64,000 nt of DNA, taken from assembly GCA_949358305.1 (NCBI GenBank), contig OX442316.1, positions 4,774,001 to 4,838,000 of the forward strand, read 5' to 3'. The translations under genes were made by a program, and so were the position numbers. A model generated the notes under the pieces. It was given only the letters and a program-made list of their open reading frames with translations. It searched no databases and was not told where the DNA came from. Of this stretch, positions 44,881 to 56,600 are shown one piece after another. Positions within the stretch are counted from its first letter, which is position 1. Every line of letters begins with the position of its first letter. Source of the DNA: Strigamia acuminata. Taxonomy: Eukaryota > Arthropoda > Chilopoda > Geophilomorpha > Linotaeniidae.

Positions 44881-46320
44881 AGACACAAACAAACTAAAAA
44901 TAAACTTTAAATAAAAAAAAACCTCACACAAAACAAATCCCCCAAATCCAAACCACCAATCACAATAAAACCTGCAATCAATCCTCTTATTTCCAACCTG
45001 TTGATCGAACCCGAGTGAAAATATTTCACAGCACTAAACACTCCTACCTCCACCAATTAATCCAACTCCCTACAATTAAAACCAAGAGGGTAACGACAAC
45101 CCATTCATCATCCATCGTCCATCCAAAACCACCAAACAAAACCCAAACCAAAACCCAAACCAACATTTAACAAAAACAATCCAAAACCCACTTTATTCCC
45201 TCCACAACCCCCACTTAATTCCTGATCAACAATAATTTTTTCCAATCAGCAGTTAGCGCTTTATAGCCGCACAAAACCTAGGTGTGGCACATGAGGGCGG
45301 ACAGTGAAACGCGTGGGAAAAAGTCCAACCCGTGTTAACTATTGAAAAATGATGCGCCGCCTCCGCCCGCACTCAGAAGGCTCCATCAAAACGCTCCACT
45401 AATTGACTTCCGTTGTTCACGCGGCCACGAAAAACATGATGCGCGTGGACGGAATGACCAACAAACAACACCCCACAGCTCCTCGCTTAATGTCCCACGC
45501 GCCGTCTAAGCCTAAGCCTAACGAGAGGCAAAAAGAACGCTTTTACAAGCCCCAAAAGCCATCTTATATTCTCAAGAGGATTAACTGTACCTGCGAAACT
45601 GTGTTTGATAAAATACGGGTTTTAATAGCGGCGGTGCATCGGTCGTAAATTCATCGTGACCTTTAGAGGTCATCGAAACAAGAAAATGAAGTGCTTCGAG
45701 GCAACTTGAGCTCTATACAGAAGCTGATGTTGCAACCCACCACCTCCCCTTTTCTCATTCAGTACTTCGCCTCCCGAAGTGATCAGTTTCGCATGGGACA
45801 CGCCCTTCCATTGCTAGGGACGCCTCTAGAAGGGTGTGGGGGAGGGGGGGGGGGCAACTGACTGGTTTCTATTTTTTTTTTTTTCTTTTTAATTTTTTTT
45901 TTTTGAAGTCAAACGCCATCCCAAGGTCATCACTAGAGGAAGCTGACAGGTATCATGATGGTGAACTCGAGCAACACACCTGCAGGGAAGGATGTTTTTG
46001 TGGCTATACAGGAGGGTTTTGGAGATGTGGAGTTGTTCGTATGGAAATAATGAAGTTTGGTGGTTTTTTTTTGGTTTTTTTTTTTGGTTTTTGGTGGATT
46101 TTTGTGGAATAAAAGTGTTGGGTTTTTGTTGTTTGTTGTGGAGAAACGGGATGGAAATGTAATAATATTGGAGTGTAATTGGTAGGTCAGATTCAGTTGG
46201 TGGAAAACAGGGCGGATGAATCACGATTTTTAAGCTCGAGTTTTTTTTAGATTTTTTCTACACGTTTTTGTGTGGAATCAAGGACCAAATTCTTGATTTC
46301 TGTTATTTTTGTTGTTAGAA
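44881..46320. other. unassigned intergenic DNA
   Basis: No supported gene. A GC-richer patch at 45300-45680 has an 81-codon open frame (45403-45648) without family resemblance. Homopolymer T runs occur at 45870-45905 and 46065-46085. Confidence 0.35.
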
Positions 46321-46324
46321 TGCA

Positions 46325-46810
46325 AAATTGAGGTTGAAATGATGTCTGGAATTGAAAATCTGATCAGGAATACATTAAAAATCACAATTTTGATAAGATT
46401 TTCACATTAAATAACCACTAAAATTTAAAATTTCTATCTAGAAATTATTAAAATTACATTTTTGATGAGATTTTCACATTAAATAACCTCTGAAATTCAC
46501 AATCTTTACTCAGAAATCACTAAAATTAAATTTTTGATTAGATTTTCACATTAAATAACGTCTGAAATTCACAATCTTTACTCAGAAATCACTAAAATTA
46601 AATTTTTGATAAGATTTTCACATTAAATAACCACTAAAATTCAAAATTTCTATCTAGAAATTATTAAAATTACATTTTTGATGAGATTTTCACATTAAAT
46701 AACCTCTGAAATTCACAATATTTACTCCGAAATCACTAAAATTAAATTTTTGATGACATTTTCACGTAAAATAACGTCTAAAATTCAAAATATTAGCCCA
46801 GAAATCCAAT
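46325..46810. repeat. minisatellite, about 70-bp period
   Basis: Six to seven copies of a unit with GATTTTCACATTAAATAAC followed by an ACTCAGAAATCACTAAAATT or TATCTAGAAATTATTAAAAT variant; the two variants alternate irregularly. Confidence 0.8.
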
Positions 46811-48235
46811 TCCATCATCCATCTTTTGACGTAAAACATTTAAAAACAACTTTCCGATGCGTATAAACCCAATAAGTTCTATACCACCGCGCATTGAGAC
46901 ACCCGTTTGATCTATTTTTCAACCTAATTGACAAGTTTATCGACAATTAATTCCAAACAACGTTCCAACGAGTACTTTTTAATGTTTATCCTGCAATTAC
47001 CGAATGAGATCGTATTTTTTAACCCACCAGAATAAATCTGACACCAATCTTAACACTGTCTTTCATACTAATTATAATTACAACATTAAATAAAATAAAA
47101 ATAAAAATAAAACAAAAATTCCAATTTTTTTCCCCGTCTTCCGAAACAGCTTATGAATGAAACGATTCGAAAAATTTAAATAAATAAATTTCACTTTTTA
47201 TTCTCGCGTATGCACCTACGCCGTGGGAAGCTGCCGCCAGCATCGCCTAATTATGGCTGTAGCTACCGAACTGCGAGTTTCGAGAGCGAGGTCGATGGAC
47301 CAGTCATTTTGCCCAGCCTACGGCTGCCCTTTCGATTTGCGCAATTTTCGTCAGCGATACAGCGAACATGCGTCGATAAAGATTTGCACTTGATTCGTTC
47401 CATTTGTTATACTCATCTGGATTCGCTACTAGCGTGATTATCTTCGCTACATTTGCCTTTTCAACTATAGGCCTAAATTGAAATGAAACAACGGCGCTCT
47501 TCAACTATAGGCCTAAAAGCATCGATTGAAATGAAATGGCGCTCTTTGAGTCTTTGTGCATATTCTAGTGTGACTGATAAAAGATTAATTGAGATGATAA
47601 TAAAAAAAGAAGGTTGTATATTTAGTTTATTTGGTTTTTAAGTGTAATTATTTCCTGCTTTAATTGGCAAGGTGAATGGGAGAATTGAGTGGGATTAATG
47701 AGTCACGTAATAGAATAAATATGTGATTTTTATTTTTATTTTTTTTTTATTTTTTGGTGGGATGTTTCTCTTGCTATTGGTTTGTGTGCATTTTAATTGA
47801 AATATGTGGAAATGTGGTTCGTGCAGCGGCCCAATGGAAATGCAGCGTGGGTGGAGTTGTGGAGCCAATCGAGTGGAGTTTTTGTGCACGGCGGTTCTTG
47901 AACAATGTCATTGACCACACCCTGTGTGGTGTAATGTTTTAAATAAAACATATAGAAGCGGTTTTTTTTTTCTTTTTTGTATTCTCAATTTTCATGAGGT
48001 GCAGCCCATTTCCTTTGACTCATTCAATTTCCTTCAAGTCAACTATAATGATTAGGAGAAAAAATTTGGATTTTTACATAAAGATAAAAAGATTATTTAG
48101 AACAAAGTTTTCATAATTTTTTCAAGTATATATTTAATGTAAGATGGAATGGTTTTGATTTTTCATTAATTTTTTTTTATCAAATTTATAATGTGACGAA
48201 CACAGTTGCGCGGAATTTTAACGTTACAATAATTT
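46811..48235. other. unassigned intergenic DNA with a short direct repeat
   Basis: A direct repeat with TTCAACTATAGGCCTAAA and ATTGAAATGAAA...GGCGCTCTT occurs at about 47459-47500 and 47501-47546. The 75-codon frame at 47210-47437 has no recognised domain. Nothing else is supported. Confidence 0.35.
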
Positions 48236-48239
48236 GGAT

Positions 48240-48650
48240 AAAAGTGAGAAAAAATGAGCAAAAATGTGTTAAAATGTGTTAAAATGTGTTAGAATGAGTA
48301 TAAATGAGTAAAAATGTGCTAAAATGAGTGAAAATGTGTTAAAATGAGTGAAAGTGTGTTAAAATAAATAAAAACGTGAGAAAAACGTGTAATAATGTGT
48401 TAAAATGAGTAAAAAATGTGTTAAAATGAATAAAAAAAGTGTTAATATGAGTTAAAAATGTGTTAAAATGAGTGAAAATGTGTTAAAATGAATGAAAATG
48501 TGTTAAAATGAGTGAAAATGTGTTAAAATGAATAAAAACGTGTAATAATGTGTTAAAATGACTAAAAACGTGTTAAAATGAGTAAAAAAATGTGTTAAAA
48601 TGAGTAAAAAATGTGTTAAAATGAGTAAAAAATATGTTAACGTGACTGAT
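48240..48650. repeat. 20-bp minisatellite
   Basis: About 20 copies of AAAATGTGTTAAAATGAGTG with single-base and small length variants. Confidence 0.85.
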
Positions 48651-49835
48651 TTTGATTTAAAATTAAAAATAAAAACTGATTTATTCCACAATTTTTGTCC
48701 GAAAACTATTGACAATCACACACACAGTACAATTCTTACAATAAGATCTAAAACTATTTATATATCTTGAAAATTTCCTCCCATTTCCCCAATTCCACCA
48801 CCTTTTCCCGCAAATTCCTCTTCACCACACACAAAAACGATAAACAAACCACATTAAGATACAAAAACAAGTGTAAAAATAATTAAAACAACACCCTAAA
48901 AACACCACAACCGACGAAACTCAGCACAATACATCAAACTCAACATCGCTATATTAACTCATTTCCCACATGCTTTGTTCTTCCCCATACGCTGCATCAA
49001 ATCTGACCACGCATGCCTGCTTACCAGTAATGTCCATCTGCCACCTGTTTCTATCAACCAGAAAAAATCTTTTGTACGATCACAACAACTTGATTCAAAA
49101 GAAACAAAAAAAACCATTAAAAAAAATGGAACTAATCTTTAACTTGCCTTCCTTTACACACCAATTTCCAACAAAGAATGTCTGAAACAAACACAAAACA
49201 ACAAACAAATATGCAAAACGAAAAGAAGAGATCGGATTGCGCATTTTCTAAACACTTTTAAGCGCGAAACTCTTTAATCTGACGTTTGATTGACTCAAAA
49301 TGTTGTGATTGACTCGGGATGCCAGAACGTAAAGCTTTTTTGTAATGCTGTTTTCGTTGAAGCGAGGTAAGGGCCTCGATTGCGTGACCTCGTAAACCTC
49401 CCTCCCATACCTGTTAATTGTACTCTCAGCTACCCGTCACTGCTACCGGTGCTAACCCCGAGCAAAGGGCGCGCGGAATGCTGGGTAGCTTTCAGTACCG
49501 ACATTGACGGAGATGAGAAGAAACAAGATAGAACGGCAAACTCTCCTCGCCCTTCTCCCTCTTACGCCCTTGAAAGGGACGCCCCCTGGCCACCAGTGTT
49601 GAACCAATTACCATGCTAAGGGTGGGGTTGTTGCTTTAGATTTTCATAAATTCCTACACACAGAATCGACAATTATTAAGCAAAAACACTTGGCTTTTTC
49701 AACCTTTGTTCGCAGGGTTAGCCTTTTTGCATCATAATTCAGCAATGGAATAATTAAAATATCAACATTTAACATGGGGAAAACAATGTTACACACTTTT
49801 AACAATGGCAAACTATCTCTTAGCAATAAAAACAA
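48651..49835. other. unassigned intergenic DNA
   Basis: AT-rich with a GC-richer patch at 49370-49620. The 79-codon frame there (49380-49619) is proline/serine-rich and unfamiliar; not called. Confidence 0.35.
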
Positions 49836-50440
49836 TGACTTAGCTATGTAAAATTTGATTCTAGGCAGTTATAATATGAAAAACAATGACTTAGCTATGT
49901 GAAATTTAATTCTAGGCAGTAATAACTTGAAAAACAATGACATAACTATCTAAAATTTAATTCTAGGCAGTAATAACATGAAAAACAATGACATAACTAT
50001 GTAGAATTTAATTCTAGGCAGCAACAATATGAAAAACAATGACTGAACCATGTAAAATTTAATTCTAGGGAGCAACAATAAGAAAAACAATGACATGGCT
50101 ATGTAAAATTTAATTCTAGGCAGTAATAACTTGAAAAACAATGACATAACTATGTAAAATTTAATTCTAGGCAGTAATAACTTGAAAAACAATGACATAA
50201 CTATGTAAAATTTATTTCTAGGCAGTAATAACTTGAAAAACAATGACATAACTATGTAAAATTTATTTCTAGGCAGTAATAACTTGAAAAACAATGACAT
50301 AACTATGTAAAATTTAATTCTAGGCAGCAACAATATGAAAAACAATGACTGAACCATGTAAAATTTAATTCTAGGGGGCAACAACATGAAAAACAATGAC
50401 ATGACTATATGTAAAATTTAATTCTAAGCAACAACAATAT
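49836..50440. repeat. 51-bp minisatellite
   Basis: About 11 copies of a 51-bp unit containing TAAAATTTAATTCTAGGCAG and TTGAAAAACAATGACATAAC. Because 51 is a multiple of three, a 150-codon frame stays open on the minus strand as 17-residue repeats. This is a by-product of the period and is not annotated as a gene. Confidence 0.9.
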
Positions 50441-51765
50441 GAATGACATAACAAAACAATGACATAAGTTGAAGGATGACAAACAGCAATGAATTGAGTA
50501 CATTTTTGCCAATAAATCAAACGTAAAAACACCACAATTATAACAATGCAACAGACAAGATTCCCAAGCCACACATGTTTATTGTTTCAGATCCCAATAA
50601 GTCAGCGCATTTATTTGATCGATGTATCTCATCTGAGTCGTGACAAAACCCGACTTTCAAGATCATTCAGCCATTTTTCCATGGTGCGGGTTGTCGTCTC
50701 CAACTTGGCGGCCGATCAATCACACGACGAGCCGGCTTATTTTTTGATGTCCATTTCTTCCTTCACCGACTCCCTGTTGATACACAAATTAAAAGTGCAT
50801 GTGGAACAAATAATTTGGGGCTATGACTGGGCACATTCTGACCTGCTTCAAGCCACACCTTTAAAAGTTCAATTGAATCAAAAAAAGGTGCAAAACAAGC
50901 AAAAGTTAATGATGTAATCAAAGAACTTCATTTAAGAAAGCATCAAGAAAAAAAGAAGAAGGAAAACAGCAAAAGAAAGGCAGAAAATAAAGGAAAAAAA
51001 AATCACAAGAAAAGCCACCAATTGCTAGAGAGTGCTTTATGAAGAAATGCTTTCCTCTCTAGCCTGGAGGCTCTGGAGGGGGCTGGGTGGGGCAAGGAGA
51101 AGAAATTCTCATGAGAATTGGGGTGCATATGGTTCAGCAGTGCCTAATTATCTACGTGGCGTCATGCGCCAGGGGCTCATCATTTTGCTAGACCCTTAGT
51201 TTAATGAAGAAGCTTCTTTTGTGGTCAATTCTTTTAAGAAGTCTATCGTCCAGCTGACGGTGGATTCAGGCAGGTGATATTCCAGGAAATAAATTAAATT
51301 GTATCATGGAAGAAGAAGAAGTGCACACAACGTGGGTAGAAAAAAAAGAAATAATAAATAAAGAATATAAAAAAATATATATAAAGGAGAATGCAAGCTC
51401 ACCTGTATGTACATTGCACCAGGTGAACGTTGAAAATGATCGCTATTATGTCATAGGTTTAAGTTATGGTTGCGTTTGGAGTTTAGAGAAATAAATTAGA
51501 GGAAGGAAGAAGGTTGCACATGTTGGATAGGAGAGATGGAAATTGGTTTTAGGTATGTTTTTAGTAAGTTGTGTGTCAATTGAAGTGTAATAAAGACGAT
51601 AATATGTGTGATGACGGGGCCAAAATACTGCTGATCATCACTAAACTTAGTTAAAGTGGATTGGTGATTTGTGCTGATGTTTGTATTATGTGCAGGACCA
51701 AAGGTTGAGTTGATGAAACTGTATCTATATTTGTGTTTATTGTTTAGAAGATTTATTTTGCTTTA
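50441..51765. other. unassigned intergenic DNA
   Basis: The longest frame, 50546-50917 (123 codons), has no recognised domain, no second copy and no clear splice context. A/G-rich runs lie at 50940-51020 and 51340-51390. Confidence 0.35.
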
Positions 51766-53030
51766 TTTTATTGTTAGAGCGTTTTATTTATTTGTTGGAG
51801 TGTTTTGTGTAATTGTTGGAGTGTTTTGTACAATTGTTGGAGTGTTTTGTACAATTGTTGGAGTGTTTTATTTAATTGTTGGAGCGTTTTATTTAACTGG
51901 AGATTTCTTTAATTGGAGTGTTTTATTTAATTGTTTGAGTGTTTTATTTAATTGTTGGATCGTGTTATTTAACTGGAGATTTATTTAATTGGAGTGTTTT
52001 ATTTAATTGTTGGAGCGTTTTATTTAATTGTTTGAGTGTTTTATTTAATTGTTGGACTGTTTTATTTAATTGTTGGAGGGTTTAATTTAATTGTTGGAGT
52101 GTTTTATTTAATTGTTGGAGTGTTTTATTTTATTGTTGGAGCGTTTTATTTATTTGTTGGATTGTTTTGTATAATTGTTGGAGTGTTTTGTATATTTGTT
52201 GGAGTGTTTTGTACAATTGTTGGAGTGTTTTATTTAATTGTTGGAGTGTTTTGTATAATTGTTGGAGTGTTTTATTTAATTGTTGGAGCGTTTTATTTAA
52301 TTGTTAGATCGTTTTATTTAACTGGAGATTTATTTAACTGGAGATTTATTTAACTGGAGATTTATTTAATTGGAGTGTTTTATTTAATTGTTGGAGTGTT
52401 TTATTTAATTGTTGGAGTGTTTTATTTAATTGTTGGAGTGTTTTATTTAATTGTTGGTGTGTTTTATTTAACTGGAGATTTATTTAACTGGAGATTTATT
52501 TAATTGGAGTGTTTTATTTAATTGTTGGAGGATTTTATTTAATTGTTGGAGGGTTTTATTTAATTGTTGGAGGGTTTTATTTAATTGTTGGAGCGTTTTA
52601 TTTAATTGTTGGATCGTTTTATTTAACTGGAGATTTATTTAACTGGAGATTTATTTAATTGGAGTGTTTTATTTAATTGTTGGAGTGTTTTATTTAATTG
52701 TTGGTGTGTTTTATTTAACTGGAGATTTATTTAACTGGAGATTTATTTAACTGGAGATTTATTTAATTGGAGTGTTTTATTTAATTGTTGGAGGGTTTTA
52801 TTTAATTGTTGGAGGGTTTTATTTAATTGTTGTTAGGGTTTGTGTTCTATGTGATTGTCGGAGTGTTTTATTTAATTGTTGGAGATGTTTTATTTAATTG
52901 TTGGAGGGTTTTATTTAATTGTTGGAGTGTTTTATTTAATTGTTGTAGGGTTTGTGTTCTATGTGATTGTCGGAGTGTCTGTATTTTGTGCATTTGTTTG
53001 ATTGAATAGTGTGTATTATACATAATTGTT
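51766..53030. repeat. long 21-bp minisatellite
   Basis: Some 50 copies of the 21-bp unit GTTTTATTTAATTGTTGGAG(T), interleaved with a shorter ATTTAACTGGAGATTT variant in higher-order blocks. Long frames in it (for example 52036-52353) are seven-residue repeats produced by the period. Confidence 0.9.
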
Positions 53031-53692
53031 GGAGTATTTATGTTTTGTGTATTTGTTCATGTTTGGATTATTGCGGCTTTATTCCATCATGAAATATTTT
53101 ATTTCTTTGCCGAAATGTTTTATTTAATTTGTTTTCTGAATTATTTGAGAGTTTTCTATAAGTCGAGATGATTTAATCATTTCACAATTCGTGCTTTCAT
53201 CGTTCTAAACTCACCCCATGTTTAATAGTTCAATTCCAACCACACGAAAAGCAAGCAGAAGCAGCGAAACCGAACTAGTCGTAACAGCAGAAAATGGCCT
53301 AATTGGCACGACTCACCCAAACCGCAAAAATGTATCCATTCATTCACCGAAAACAGTTTGGCGCGCAAAATCACGTTCTAGCCAAATAGTGATTTACAAA
53401 GCCAGAAGAAGCAAAAAAAGAAAAAACTCGTTCACCTCACACCCCTGCCATTGTTTATGACGCGTGCGTTTACCTGCACTCGAGGTGGGGAGGGTGTGAA
53501 AGCGCACCTGTGCTGCGCATGCTTGACTTGGCCACGCTGCTAAGCCAATAGAGCACAGCACCAGAGCCCCGCCCGTCCGCCACCTGGTGGCCAAGGGAGC
53601 ACGGTAAGCAGAGTGGTGATTGAGAAAGTGTGCGCGGCAGACGTGAGTCACGCCACGCGCCTCCCCATGAAGAAGAGACGCTGTGGGTCGTC

Positions 53693-56600
53693 ATGGAGAC
53701 GTGCGTTCTCATCCCGCCCGAGTTCAGTTTAGTTTTGACCGCCAGTGCCGACCACAGGCATGCCTTCTACGAGATGGGCGCTCGCGTCTGGACCAACCAA
53801 CGCATCAGCCAGGGAACCAAATTCTACCCGTTCCAAGGCACCATCCGGCTGGACAAGCTCGAAGTTTACAGTTATCTCGACGAGAAAGACGTGAGTCACA
53901 ACCAGCACAACTATCGCTTCTTCTTTAATTCTCTCTCTCCATTATTTTCTCTTCTGGGGTCACGCTTGCTTATTATGCGCCTGTCTTGTCGCGCACTTTT
54001 CTCAGAAGGCCATGCGCCTTCCTTACTTGATGAATGTTCTGTCAATGGGCCAAGCGTCTAATAAGCCGCAGGCACGCTACGCACCCCGATCAGGGGTCTT
54101 TGGAGCCCTCTCGGTGTCCATCTTCTGGGACAAGAATCACAGGGTTCTGCGAAATGGAACGGGAGGCGGGAGTTTTTTCCTCTGCCCTCGAGGACGACAA
54201 CCAACATTTGTGCTATCACTCTCTCTCTCTCTCGCTCTCTTCCTTCTCTCTCTCTCAACAGTTTTTTGGGTGGGTTTGGTAGCTGTAGGGCGTGGTCATT
54301 ACATGGCGCCAGAGCGAGTTTGATCGAGCAGTGGAATACAAATAATGTTATGGCAGATGATTAGGTGTAAATCATAGAAATCAGGCGCTTTTTGGCGCTC
54401 TGAGAGCACAAACACCGTCAATCGGGGTTGATTCGCGCCCAAAATGGTGCAATTTGCTTGTTTTTGACGCTGAATTGAGTTTTAGGCGGTTTTAGGCGAC
54501 GGTTTGTGGTGGTTTTAGGTGTTTTATGGAAGGAATTCGCTCGTTTTTAACGTTGAATTCAGTTTTAGGCGATTTTAGACGATGTTTTAGGTTTTTTTTT
54601 TGTTTGGGAGGGAAAATGAGGAAGTACGCTGTTGTTGTTTGGTGATTTTTTTGGGTGTATGTTTATATACATCCCATTTCTTGCACCTTTCATGTTTGAA
54701 ATGGTCTTAAAAGTCTTTTGGAATAGTTGTGCCCAAGAGCGATTGACCAGTTGTGCACGCGATATTGCGTGCGTGGTTCGTCAAAAGTGTTTTGAGAGAC
54801 CTCTCATTTCTTATCTTATACGCTTTTGCTCCTGTTTTTGCTCCCCTTGCCGAATTCCCAACCGAGCGTCAAATGACTGTGATTAAAGATATAATTTTGA
54901 AAGAGTGTACGCGCCTTAACGTGCCCATCTATTCATTTGTGATAAAAGTCGAAAAGAGGTCATAACATGTTGTTTGTCACTGCAAATGATACACGAAAAA
55001 CAGAGACAATTGTATACGTTTAGAGGAAAATGTTTGAAAGAATTTGAAGATTTAATAATAAATTGATAGAAATCGCGAATCGGTCAGAATCCAGTTGCTG
55101 CGTAGCTTACAAAATTCGCGTTTTCTATTCATATATTTCGTAGTATTTTTCATAAATTCGACATTAATTTGTAAAATACACTGTCACGGTCCAGGTTTAC
55201 GCGTATAATTAATTCTACGCGTATTTTCCCTGAGATATTTTGTATTACAACACGTTTTTGTGTTTTATTTGATTTAATTTCAAGACAACAAAGTCTAATG
55301 TGTTTTATTTTAATTTAATTCCAAGAAAACAAAATCTTGTAACGTCATTTTAATACCACCGACGAATTCCCACAAAAAACAACAAATTCAACAAATTTTT
55401 AAGTAAATTTAGCAAGTTTATACAATTTTTTTTATATACTAATTTATTACACCTCACTCTGAGAATTTTATTTTAATATATTTCATTTTTTCATCCATCT
55501 CAAAAGAAACAAAAAAAACAAACCAAAAACTAAGAAGATGTTTTGGGAGGGGCACACACACATTACACACACTCTTCCAGCCGAAGTCATTACTTATTTC
55601 TTTTATTTCGACTTTTATCCCAAAAAAAATGATATAAAGATGCCGACATGCTTCAGTAGCCTGGCTACTTTTTTGACAAACGTCACAGAAACGTTTTGAT
55701 GATTGGTTGTCGGCAGTGAGGTAAAGAGCTCCCCTGGAGAGACTCGCGAGAGAAGGACGAGCTGTAAGCGCAGCGGGACATGAGTGACGACCGCTTGCAT
55801 TTCATGACACCTGTGGACGAACCTCCACTCACCTGTCCCGGCGAGCACCTGGCGCAAGCGGAAGACGTTCCGTCTGCCCCATCTTCCCACCACCTGCTCG
55901 ACTCTTCATCCACTACAACGTCATAATGGGCACTCGAAAAACCGAGCAGGTGATCGGATTTTCAGCGATGAGAAACATTTTTTTCTCATCCCCGATCAAG
56001 TTTTGCACCTGTGTAATTCAGGCACAGGTTCCACGCACAAAAACCGCGTCTTTTCGATAATAAATTGGTTATTGGAGTCGGTGTGGTCGACCTTGGTATA
56101 GTACGGATCATATCGTCCATCGACGAACCGCGCCCGCTTTAACCTGGCTCACCTTGAGCATTCAAGGAAACCAAGAGTTACGTGGTGTTTTCTGTGCATG
56201 TTATGGGTGCCTAGTTGCGTCTTTTAGGCAGGTGGAGCATGGGAGCGGAGGGTGATGGCAGACAAAGTCGCTTTAATTTATGGCGGGATAAAAACGAGGA
56301 GGAGCGAGCATATAAATTACACGATTGTGAGGGGACGCGCCCAGGTGCAAGACACTCGGCGTCGCGAGAGGCCGCGGGAAAGTGGCCCGAGTTGAGTGAC
56401 CCGGTCCATTTGCTCTAATTAATGCGCCTCTTTTGCAGATTCGGCATCAGTTCGGGTGCTATGACGAAATCCAAGAAGTGGACCGGCAACGAGTGCGACA
56501 CTGCAACTGGATTCGCTTTCTACGATTCAGTTCGCATTACACGCCCGAAGTGAATTTGATCGCCACGAAGAGAAAGGGTGAACCGGTCTATGAGACTCTA

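Noticed and set aside
45403-45648. 81-codon frame in a GC-richer patch
   Set aside because: Unfamiliar composition, no exon partner; insufficient to call a gene.
49950-50402. 150-codon minus-strand open frame of 17-residue repeats
   Set aside because: It is the 51-bp minisatellite read in frame; the period is a multiple of three, so stops are excluded by repetition, not by selection.
50546-50917. 123-codon plus-strand frame
   Set aside because: No recognised domain, repeat partner or splice signals; could be chance.
51671-52353. Two 105-codon plus-strand frames rich in FYLIVG
   Set aside because: Translation of the 21-bp AT-rich array; seven-residue repeats, no start context or splice support.
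55615-55913. Minus-strand frames of 76-92 codons in PRDM intron 1
   Set aside because: Inside an intron, overlapping each other in different frames, no domain resemblance.
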